Shown: positions 15,802 to 22,529 of the stretch, piece after piece
How the letters are laid out: each line of letters begins with the position of its first letter
Position numbering within the stretch: position 1 is the stretch's first letter
Assembly (NCBI GenBank): GCA_965199975.1
Contig: OZ241340.1
Coordinates: 1,612,001 to 1,676,000 of the forward strand
Source: JASLDZ01 sp965199975
GTDB lineage: Bacteria > Pseudomonadota > Alphaproteobacteria > Caulobacterales > Caulobacteraceae
Direction: 5' to 3'
DNA length: 64,000 nt
Program-made: the position numbers and the translations under genes
Notes under the pieces: model-generated
What the model saw: only the letters and a program-made list of their open reading frames with translations
The model's database searches: none
What the model was told of the DNA's origin: nothing

Positions 15802-16583
15802 CACGCCGGCTCCAAGGCCGCCGGTCGCGCGGCCGGCGCGAGTGCGCTGACCAGCCGCTGCAGCTCCTGCAGTTGCAGGAGCGCCACGCTTTGCGGCGAG
15901 ACGTGGCGCACGCAGGCGTCCAGCGCTTCTGAAAGCTGGTCCTCCTCCTGCTCGAGCGAGGCGCGCCAGCGGCGCCCGACGATGCGCAGCACGAGCGAGG
16001 AGCCGATGCCGGCGATCGAGGTCCAGAACTTGGCCGCGGCGATCGACAGAAGCTGCGCCAGCGCCGCCTGCATCTGGTCGGCGCTGGCGCCTGCGGCGAT
16101 GGCGGCGGTGGCCTGGCTCAGCGCCGCCACGATGCCAAGGAAGGTGAAGAGCAGGCCTATGGCTACGAAGATGTTGGCCCAGAACTCCATGGTGCGGCCC
16201 ACTGCGCCCGCACCCAGGAAGTAGTCGCCCGCATGAGTGGAGGTGGAGATGGCGTCGTCGTCGATCTGGATGAAGGTCTGGCGGTAGTCGATCCATGCCC
16301 GGTTGAGCGTCGGTGCGCTGGGCTGGCTGCGCATCATCACTTTTTCGACGTCGTCGAACTGTCGCGCGAAGTTGGCCGAGGCCGTCCCAGGTGCGTTGAC
16401 GAGCCCGTTGACGACCGTGAGCCGCTCGAACAGGGCGCGCGCCATGGGCCGCACCTCAAGCCACCAGATGCGCGCCAGGATCAGCAGCGAGCAGGCGAAG
16501 ATGCCCAACGCCAGCAGGAGCGCGGTGCCGGGGTGCGAGAAAAGCGCGATCAGAAGGCCGACCGCAGCCTGTTCCATGTTCAT
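15801..16583 (-). CDS. MotA/TolQ/ExbB-family membrane protein (ZorA-like)
   Basis: 260 residues from ATG at 16583; a TTG at 16598 with GGAGG four bases upstream would add five residues. Hydrophobic stretches lie near the N-terminus (AAVGLLIALF, ALLLALGIFACSLLILA) and further on (FWANIFVAIGLLFTFLGIVAAL, AAAKFWTSIAGIGSSLVLRIVG), the last two containing the Gly/Ala/Ser-rich packing typical of the MotA/ExbB proton-channel domain. A helical cytosolic segment (RASLEQEEDQLSEAL) follows. Such proteins pair with MotB/TolR-like partners to turn proton flow into motion. Neither flagellar mot genes nor tol/tonB genes are adjacent. Confidence 0.75.
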   Translation of the reverse strand: MNMEQAAVGLLIALFSHPGTALLLALGIFACSLLILARIWWLEVRPMARALFERLTVVNGLVNAPGTASANFARQFDDVEKVMMRSQPSAPTLNRAWIDYRQTFIQIDDDAISTSTHAGDYFLGAGAVGRTMEFWANIFVAIGLLFTFLGIVAALSQATAAIAAGASADQMQAALAQLLSIAAAKFWTSIAGIGSSLVLRIVGRRWRASLEQEEDQLSEALDACVRHVSPQSVALLQLQELQRLVSALAPAARPAALEPA

Positions 16584-16688
16584 GGCGTCCGCACGCAAAG
16601 CGCCTCCAGCGAAGGAAGCGGGGGATCGCTAGCCGCCTTGCAACCACAGACCAGGGCGATGACAACCGCCGCGGGCGTCGAGAAAAGG

Positions 16689-16765
<77 letters not shown>

Positions 16766-16934
16766 ATGGGCGGGGCGCCCGGCGGTGAGGCCTGGCGCGG
16801 CGAGACGGGTGCAATAGGCGGGGGGAGGTGGCTCGTCAAGCGAGCGGCGATCCCTCCGAAATCGTCCGCCACGCGGACTTTCGCCCCGGCCATGCGGTGG
16901 CTAAAAGCGCGTTCGACTCCCATGTGAGCGTCGA

Positions 16935-17312
16935 ATGACCGCCTTCCTGCTGGACTACCTACCGATCGTGATCTTTTTCGGCGTGGCCGTAGGGCTGGGC
17001 GCCGTGTTCCTGGGTCTGGGTTGGGCGCTTGGGCCCCGCAATCCCGATCCGGAGAAGATCAGCGCCTATGAGTGCGGGTTCAACGCATTCGACGATGCGC
17101 GCATGAAGTTCGATGTGCGCTTCTATCTGGTGTCGATTCTGTTCATCATCTTCGACCTGGAGGTGGCGTTCCTGTTCCCTTGGGGCGTGGCGCTGCTCAA
17201 GTTGCCGCACGCCACGCAGGTGTACGCCTTTTGGTCGATGATGGTCTTCCTGGGCGTGTTGACGGTCGGCTTCATTTACGAGTGGAAGAAGGGCGCCCTG
17301 GAATGGGAGTGA
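16935..17312 (+). CDS. nuoA: NADH-quinone oxidoreductase subunit A
   Basis: 125 residues with three membrane helices. The YECGF motif (Tyr45-Phe49, with the conserved Cys of the matrix-side loop seen in ND3) and FDVRFYLVSILFIIFDLEVAFLFPW, read as separate family blocks, are diagnostic. Part of the membrane arm near the quinone entry. First gene of the nuo operon; upstream 16766-16934 must carry the promoter, which I could not define. The last 10 bases overlap nuoB. Confidence 0.97.
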   Translation: MTAFLLDYLPIVIFFGVAVGLGAVFLGLGWALGPRNPDPEKISAYECGFNAFDDARMKFDVRFYLVSILFIIFDLEVAFLFPWGVALLKLPHATQVYAFWSMMVFLGVLTVGFIYEWKKGALEWE

Positions 17313-17905
17313 TCGCACCGCGCACATCGGGTCTCGCGCCTGTCGCCGACGAGGCCATCGCTTTCGGCGCCGCCGGCCGCACGTCCGTGGAGGGTTACGA
17401 CCCGCGCCGCCACGACCCGGCTTTCGAGCGCCTCTCGGCCGACGTGAACGACAAGGGTTTCATCACCACAGCGCTTGACGACGCCATCGGCTGGGCGCGC
17501 ACCGGCTCGCTCATGTGGATGACCTTCGGTCTGGCGTGCTGTGCGGTGGAGATGATGCACACCTCCATGCCGCGTTACGATGCGGAGCGCTTCGGCATGG
17601 CGCCTCGCGCCTCGCCCCGGCAGAGCGATCTGATGATCGTCGCCGGCACGCTCACCAACAAGATGGCCCCAGCGTTGCGTAAGGTCTACGACCAGATGCC
17701 AGAGCCGCGCTATGTATTGAGTATGGGTTCATGTGCTAATGGTGGGGGATATTATCACTACAGCTACAGCGTTGTGCGCGGTTGTGATCGGGTAGTTCCT
17801 GTGGATGTTTATGTGCCGGGTTGCCCGCCGACGGCGGAGGCTCTGCTGTACGGGCTTCTGCTGCTGCAGAAGAAAATCCGCCGTATGAGCACGATCGAGC
17901 GATGA
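17303..17905 (+). CDS. nuoB: NADH-quinone oxidoreductase subunit B
   Basis: 200 residues. Ligands of the terminal [4Fe-4S] cluster N2 are Cys79 and Cys80 (LACCAVEMM), Cys144 (MGSCANGGG) and Cys174 (VPGCPP). N2 passes electrons to quinone at the interface with NuoD. The first 40 residues are a variable extension. Codon use changes abruptly at about 17711-17821 (codons such as TAT, GTA, TTG, TCA, GGA, GTT) while the protein stays canonical; see findings. The stop overlaps the nuoC ATG. Confidence 0.97.
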   Translation: MGVIAPRTSGLAPVADEAIAFGAAGRTSVEGYDPRRHDPAFERLSADVNDKGFITTALDDAIGWARTGSLMWMTFGLACCAVEMMHTSMPRYDAERFGMAPRASPRQSDLMIVAGTLTNKMAPALRKVYDQMPEPRYVLSMGSCANGGGYYHYSYSVVRGCDRVVPVDVYVPGCPPTAEALLYGLLLLQKKIRRMSTIER

Positions 17906-18627
17906 GCGAGCCCGTCGAGAAGCATCAGGAGACGCCGACCTCCGAGGGTGACCTGGCCGAGGTGCGCCCGCCGTTGATGCCGGTGGAGCGGCTGAACGCT
18001 CTGGCGCAGGGGCTGGTGGCCGACGGCGCGGGCGCCATCGAGTCGGCGCACGTGGCCTTCGACGAATTGACGCTGGTGGTGGCCGCGCCGCGCATCGTCG
18101 AGGTGCTGACCACCCTACGCGACAACGCCAACTACCGCTTCATCCAGCTGATCGACCTCTGCGGCGCCGACTACCCCGACCGCGCCAAGCGCTTCGACGT
18201 GGTCTATCACCTGCTCTCGCTTAAGCTGAACGCCCGCATCCGCCTCAAGATCATGACCGACGAGGACACGCCCGTGCCCTCGGTCACTTCCGTGTTCGTC
18301 AACGCCGACTGGTACGAGCGCGAGGCGTTCGACATGTACGGCATCTTCTTCGACGGCCACCCCGACCTGCGTCGCATCCTCACCGACTACGGCTTCCACG
18401 GCCACCCGCTGCGCAAGGACTTCCCCATGACCGGTTATGTCGAGGTGCGCTACGACGAGGCGCTCAAGCGCGTGGTCTACGAGCCGGTGAAGCTGCCGCA
18501 GGAATACCGCGCCTTCGACTTCCTCTCCCCATGGGAGGGCGACCACCTCAACAAGCCCGGCACCGGCTACCAGTACGTGCTGCCCGGCGACGAGAAGGGC
18601 GATACGCCCGATCAGAAGGCGCACTGA
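17902..18627 (+). CDS. nuoC: NADH-quinone oxidoreductase subunit C
   Basis: 241 residues, the 30-kDa subunit of the peripheral arm. Diagnostic blocks: FIQLIDLCGADYPDR, WYEREAFDMYGIFFDGHPDLRR (given here as two abutting family motifs, WYEREAFDMYG and FFDGHPDLRR) and GHPLRKDFPMTGY. It is an acidic, soluble subunit that stabilises NuoB/NuoD. The N-terminal about 30 residues are low-complexity and may be disordered. ATG overlaps the nuoB stop (ATGA). C and D are separate genes, unlike the E. coli nuoCD fusion. Confidence 0.97.
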   Translation: MSEPVEKHQETPTSEGDLAEVRPPLMPVERLNALAQGLVADGAGAIESAHVAFDELTLVVAAPRIVEVLTTLRDNANYRFIQLIDLCGADYPDRAKRFDVVYHLLSLKLNARIRLKIMTDEDTPVPSVTSVFVNADWYEREAFDMYGIFFDGHPDLRRILTDYGFHGHPLRKDFPMTGYVEVRYDEALKRVVYEPVKLPQEYRAFDFLSPWEGDHLNKPGTGYQYVLPGDEKGDTPDQKAH

Positions 18628-18629
18628 CC

Positions 18630-19868
18630 ATGGCGCTCATCGATCGCGAAGCCGACCAGGCTCTGGCCCCCATCACGCCGAAAGCGGCCGCCAAGGAGGT
18701 GCGCCCCTTCTCCATCAACTTCGGCCCCCAGCACCCTGCCGCTCACGGCGTGCTGCGCCTGGTGCTGGAGCTCGACGGCGAGGTGGTCGACCGCGTCGAC
18801 CCGCACATCGGCTTGCTGCACCGCGGCACCGAGAAGCTGATGGAGGCGCGCACCTACCTCCAGAACATCCCGTACTTCGACCGGCTCGACTACGTGGCGC
18901 CGATGAACCAGGAGCACGCCTTCGTGCTCGCCATCGAGAAGCTGATGGGGCTGGACGTGCCGATCCGCGGCCAGCTGATCCGCACGCTGTACAACGAGAT
19001 CGGCCGCATCCTCAGCCACCTGCTCAACGTCACCACCCAGGCGATGGACGTGGGCGCGCTCACCCCACCGCTGTGGGGGTTCGAGGAGCGCGAGAAGCTG
19101 ATGATCTTCTACGAGCGCGCCTGCGGGGCGCGGCTGCACGCCAACTACTTCCGCCCCGGCGGTGTGCACCAAGACCTGCCGCCCGAGCTGGTCAGCGACC
19201 TGGTGGACTGGTGCGCCCAGTTCCCCGGCAAGCTTGACGACATCGAGACGCTGGTCACCGGCAACCGCATCTTCAAGCAGCGCAACGTCGACATCGGCGT
19301 GGTGAGCAAGGAGGAGGCCCTGCGCCGCGGCTTCACCGGCGTGATGCTGCGCGGCTCGGACGTGGCGTGGGATTTGCGCAAGAGCCAGCCCTACGACTGC
19401 TACGCCGAGATGGAGTTCGACGTCCCGGTGGGTAAGAACGGCGACTGCTACGACCGCTACCTCTGCCGTGTGGAGGAGATGCGCCAGTCGGTGAAGATCA
19501 TGGAGCAGTGCCTCGAGCGCCTGCAGAAGACGCCGGGCCCGGTGCTGACGCAGGACGGCAAGGCCGCGCCGCCGCGCCGCGCCGAGATGAAGCGCTCGAT
19601 GGAGGCGCTGATCCACCACTTCAAGCTCTACACCGAGGGCTTTCACACGCCGCCGGGCGAGGTCTACGCCTGCGTGGAGGCCCCTAAGGGCGAGTTCGGC
19701 GTCTACGTGGTCAGCGACGGCACCAACAAGCCCTACCGCTGCAAGATCCGCGCGCCGGGCTACCCGCACCTGGAAGCCATGGACTGGATGAACCGCGGCC
19801 ATATGCTGGCCGACGTCAGCGCCATCATGGGCTCGTTGGACATCGTGTTCGGCGAGATCGACCGGTGA
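18630..19868 (+). CDS. nuoD: NADH-quinone oxidoreductase subunit D
   Basis: 412 residues, the 49-kDa subunit related to the NiFe-hydrogenase large subunit. FGPQHPAAHGVLRL contains the quinone-site His residues; HIGLLHRGTEKLME and the terminal GSLDIVFGEIDR are also canonical. It forms the quinone-binding cavity with NuoB. The hydrogenase Cys ligands are absent, as in all complex I. The start is 2 bases after the nuoC stop, and the stop overlaps the GTG of an extra small gene. Confidence 0.98.
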   Translation: MALIDREADQALAPITPKAAAKEVRPFSINFGPQHPAAHGVLRLVLELDGEVVDRVDPHIGLLHRGTEKLMEARTYLQNIPYFDRLDYVAPMNQEHAFVLAIEKLMGLDVPIRGQLIRTLYNEIGRILSHLLNVTTQAMDVGALTPPLWGFEEREKLMIFYERACGARLHANYFRPGGVHQDLPPELVSDLVDWCAQFPGKLDDIETLVTGNRIFKQRNVDIGVVSKEEALRRGFTGVMLRGSDVAWDLRKSQPYDCYAEMEFDVPVGKNGDCYDRYLCRVEEMRQSVKIMEQCLERLQKTPGPVLTQDGKAAPPRRAEMKRSMEALIHHFKLYTEGFHTPPGEVYACVEAPKGEFGVYVVSDGTNKPYRCKIRAPGYPHLEAMDWMNRGHMLADVSAIMGSLDIVFGEIDR

Positions 19869-20182
19869 CGACGCTCCTGGCCGTCATCGCGATGGGCGGC
19901 CTGCCGCTCCTCGCTCTTATCGTTTTTATGGGTCTGCTTTATCTGCAGGCGCGAATGCGATCCGCGGGGGTTGGACCTCAGCAAGGTTGGTTAGCTAATC
20001 TTCTCAGCTTATCTCCTCTTCTGGCGCCAGCGTTCATGTATTTCGTTGTAGGCATCCGGGGAACCTGGCTTCGAGACAGTCTCTTCGCAAGTTGGCTGGT
20101 CGTGATCGCACTTCGCGTAGCTTTCGACTACACGCGCCTGCGGCGATTCGAGCACTCTCGGTCCGGGGTCAAAGCTGCATGA
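19865..20182 (+). CDS. small membrane protein inserted between nuoD and nuoE
   Basis: 105 residues, no family recognised. Three hydrophobic helices: about 4-27 (AVIAMGGLPLLALIVFMGLL), about 46-62 (LSLSPLLAPAFMYFVVG) and about 72-86 (LFASWLVVIALRVAF), with a basic C-terminal tail. The GTG start overlaps the nuoD stop and the stop overlaps the nuoE ATG, so it is translationally coupled on both sides and must be made with complex I. Codon use is clearly AT-richer (CTT, TTT, TTA, TCT) than nuoD or nuoE, pointing to later insertion. Possible roles: membrane-arm accessory or assembly factor, or a passive passenger. Confidence 0.7.
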   Translation: MTTLLAVIAMGGLPLLALIVFMGLLYLQARMRSAGVGPQQGWLANLLSLSPLLAPAFMYFVVGIRGTWLRDSLFASWLVVIALRVAFDYTRLRRFEHSRSGVKAA

Positions 20183-20853
20183 GCGTCCGCCGCCTCGCCC
20201 CGCCAGACGTCCAGCCCGCGTCCTTCGCCTTCACGTCCGAGACGCGGGAGAGGGTGGACTGGTGGATCGCGAAGTATCCGCCCGGGCGCCAGCAGTCGGC
20301 CTCCATCCCCGTGCTGTGGCTGGTGCAGAAGCAGGAGGGCTGGGTCAGCGAACCCGCTATTCGGGCTGTCGCCGAGCTGCTCTCCATGCCGGTGATCCGT
20401 GTGTTGGAGGTCGTGACCTTCTACACCATGTTCATGCTGGAGCCGGTGGGCAAGGTCGCGCTGGTGCAGGTGTGCGGCACCACGCCGTGCATGATCCGCG
20501 GCGCCGGCGCGCTGATGGACCTCTGCAAGGAGGTGATCGGGCCCAAGGACCACATCTCCAAGGACGGCCTGTTCACCTGGCAAGAGGTCGAGTGCCTGGG
20601 CGCTTGCTGCAACGCGCCGATGGCCCAGATCAACGACATCTACTACGAGGACCTGACGCCGGACTCCCTCGCGCGCATCCTGCAGGATCTGCGCGCCGGC
20701 GCTGTGCCCAAGTGCGGCAGCCAGATCGGCCGCAACAGCTCCGAGCCGCTCGGCGGACCGCTGACGCTGACCGATCCCGCCCTATATGACGGGTCGCGCG
20801 CGAAACCCCTCACCATCCCCAACCTTCCCCAGCCCGAGCCTCAGCCGGCTTGA
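20179..20853 (+). CDS. nuoE: NADH-quinone oxidoreductase subunit E
   Basis: 224 residues, the 24-kDa thioredoxin-fold subunit of the NADH module. The N1a [2Fe-2S] ligands are in CGTTPC (first pair) and CLGACC (second pair). The N-terminal helical part contains RQQSASIPVLWLVQKQEG. A 50-residue Pro-rich C-terminal extension follows the core, as commonly seen in alphaproteobacteria. Start ATG overlaps the stop of the inserted small membrane gene. An 80-base gap separates it from nuoF. Confidence 0.97.
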   Translation: MSVRRLAPPDVQPASFAFTSETRERVDWWIAKYPPGRQQSASIPVLWLVQKQEGWVSEPAIRAVAELLSMPVIRVLEVVTFYTMFMLEPVGKVALVQVCGTTPCMIRGAGALMDLCKEVIGPKDHISKDGLFTWQEVECLGACCNAPMAQINDIYYEDLTPDSLARILQDLRAGAVPKCGSQIGRNSSEPLGGPLTLTDPALYDGSRAKPLTIPNLPQPEPQPA

Positions 20854-20932
20854 GCCATAGCTGCAAGGCGTTCTCACTCGCCCCGACGCGGGCGGTGGCG
20901 TATGCCGCAGCGCACACCTGACGACGAGTTTG

Positions 20933-22252
20933 ATGCCCGGCATTCTTGAGGACAAGGACCGCATTTTCACCAACCTCTACGGCTTCCACGACTGGAGGCT
21001 GGAGGCGGCGAAGGCGCGTGGCGCGTGGAACGGCGTGGCCGAGATCCTCGGCGGCGGTCGCGCCTGGGTCATCGACCAGATGAAGGCCTCGGGCATGCGC
21101 GGCCGCGGCGGCGCCGGCTTCAACACCGGGCTGAAGTGGAGCTTCATGCCCAAGGAGGTGAAGGAGGGCCGCCCCCACTACCTCGTGGTCAACGCCGACG
21201 AGAGCGAGCCCGGCACCTGCAAGGACCGGGAGATCATGCGCCACGACCCGCACCTGCTGATCGAGGGCTGCCTGATCGCCAGCTACGCCATGCAGGCGCA
21301 CGTCTGCTACATCTACCTGCGCGGCGAGTACGTCTACGAGCGCGAGGTGATGGAGGCCGCCGTGAAGGAGGCCTACGAGGCCAGGCTGATCGGCAAGGAC
21401 AACGTCTTCGGCTGGGACTTCGACGTCTACATCCACCACGGCGCCGGCGCCTATATCTGCGGCGAGGAGACGGCGCTGCTGGAGAGCCTCGAAGGCAAGA
21501 AGGGCCAGCCGCGGCTGAAGCCGCCGTTCCCGGCCGGCTCGGGCGTCTACGGCTGTCCTACCACGGTGAACAACGTGGAGTCGATCGCCGCGGTGGGCAC
21601 GATCTTCCGCCGCGGGGCGGACTGGTTCGCGGGCTTCGGCCGGCCGAACAACACCGGCACCAAGCTCATGTGCGTCTCCGGCCACGTGGAGAAGCCCTGC
21701 AACGTGGAGGAGGTGATGAGCATACCGCTCAAGCAGCTCCTGGAAGACCACTGCGGCGGCGTCACCGGCGGCTGGGGGAACCTCAAGGCGATCATCCCCG
21801 GCGGCTCCTCGGTGCCGATGATCACCGCCGAGCAGGCCGAGACCGCCCTGATGGACTTCGACAGCCTGCGCGACCTGAAGAGCGGCCTGGGCACCGCGGC
21901 GGTGATCGTGATGGACAAGTCCACCGACCTCGTGCGCGCCATCGCGAGGATCAGCTACTTCTACAAGCACGAGAGCTGCGGCCAGTGCACCCCGTGCCGC
22001 GAGGGCACCGGCTGGATGTGGCGGGTGATGGAGCGCATGGCCCGCGGCGAGGCCGAGGCGCGCGAGATCGACACCCTCCTCAACGTCACCACCCAGGTCG
22101 AGGGCCACACCATCTGCGCGCTCGGCGACGCCGCCGCCTGGCCGATCCAGGGCCTGTTCCGCCACTTCCGCCACGAGGTGGAGGAGCGCATCGCCTCCTA
22201 CCGCACAGGCCCGCTGCACGTGCAGGGCGCGGCGCTGATGGCGGCGGAGTAG
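20933..22252 (+). CDS. nuoF: NADH-quinone oxidoreductase subunit F
   Basis: 439 residues, the 51-kDa NADH- and FMN-binding subunit. The Gly-rich nucleotide site is GRGGAGF with GLKWSF; NADESEPGTCKDRE and HHGAGAYICGEETAL line FMN; the N3 [4Fe-4S] ligands are in SCGQCTPCREG plus the Cys in HTICALGD. It oxidises NADH and feeds the cluster chain. ATG at 20933 is preferred over the adjacent TTG at 20930. A small coiled-coil gene begins 4 bases after the stop. Confidence 0.97.
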   Translation: MPGILEDKDRIFTNLYGFHDWRLEAAKARGAWNGVAEILGGGRAWVIDQMKASGMRGRGGAGFNTGLKWSFMPKEVKEGRPHYLVVNADESEPGTCKDREIMRHDPHLLIEGCLIASYAMQAHVCYIYLRGEYVYEREVMEAAVKEAYEARLIGKDNVFGWDFDVYIHHGAGAYICGEETALLESLEGKKGQPRLKPPFPAGSGVYGCPTTVNNVESIAAVGTIFRRGADWFAGFGRPNNTGTKLMCVSGHVEKPCNVEEVMSIPLKQLLEDHCGGVTGGWGNLKAIIPGGSSVPMITAEQAETALMDFDSLRDLKSGLGTAAVIVMDKSTDLVRAIARISYFYKHESCGQCTPCREGTGWMWRVMERMARGEAEAREIDTLLNVTTQVEGHTICALGDAAAWPIQGLFRHFRHEVEERIASYRTGPLHVQGAALMAAE

Positions 22253-22256
22253 GCGC

Positions 22257-22529
22257 ATGGCCGAGGCGAATTGGCAGCTCTGGGAAGCCATCCTGCAGGA
22301 GCTCCGCAGCGACATGGGTACGCTGAAGGCCGACGTGTCGGCCGTGAAGGCTCAGCTCGGCGGCATCGAGCGGGAGACGCGCGGCCTGCGCGACATGTCG
22401 AAGATGGCGCTGGGGGCAGGCACGGGCGCCGAGTTCATCGCCGAGCAGGCTCAGCAGGCGGCCGAGCGCGCCAACAAGCGTCTGGACGAGATAGATGCGC
22501 GTCTAGCCGCGCTGGAGGATGCGCACTGA
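22257..22529 (+). CDS. small coiled-coil protein inserted between nuoF and nuoG
   Basis: 90 residues with no recognised family. Two amphipathic segments with heptad-like spacing are visible: about 11-48 (ILQELRSDMGTLKADVSAV onwards) and about 58-88 (AEFIAEQAQQAAERANKRL onwards), joined by a Gly/Ala turn (GAGTGAE). No membrane helix or signal, so it is a cytosolic helical hairpin or coiled coil. It begins 4 bases after nuoF, and its TGA overlaps the nuoG ATG, so its synthesis is tied to the NADH-oxidising module. Codon use is close to the neighbours, unlike the other inserted gene, suggesting an older association. Could be an assembly or stability factor; function unknown. Confidence 0.7.
   Translation: MAEANWQLWEAILQELRSDMGTLKADVSAVKAQLGGIERETRGLRDMSKMALGAGTGAEFIAEQAQQAAERANKRLDEIDARLAALEDAH

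Noticed and set aside
15067..16583. Full Zorya defence system
   Set aside because: Only A- and B-like genes are present; there is no room or sequence for zorC/zorD/zorE, so only a ZorAB-like pair is claimed.
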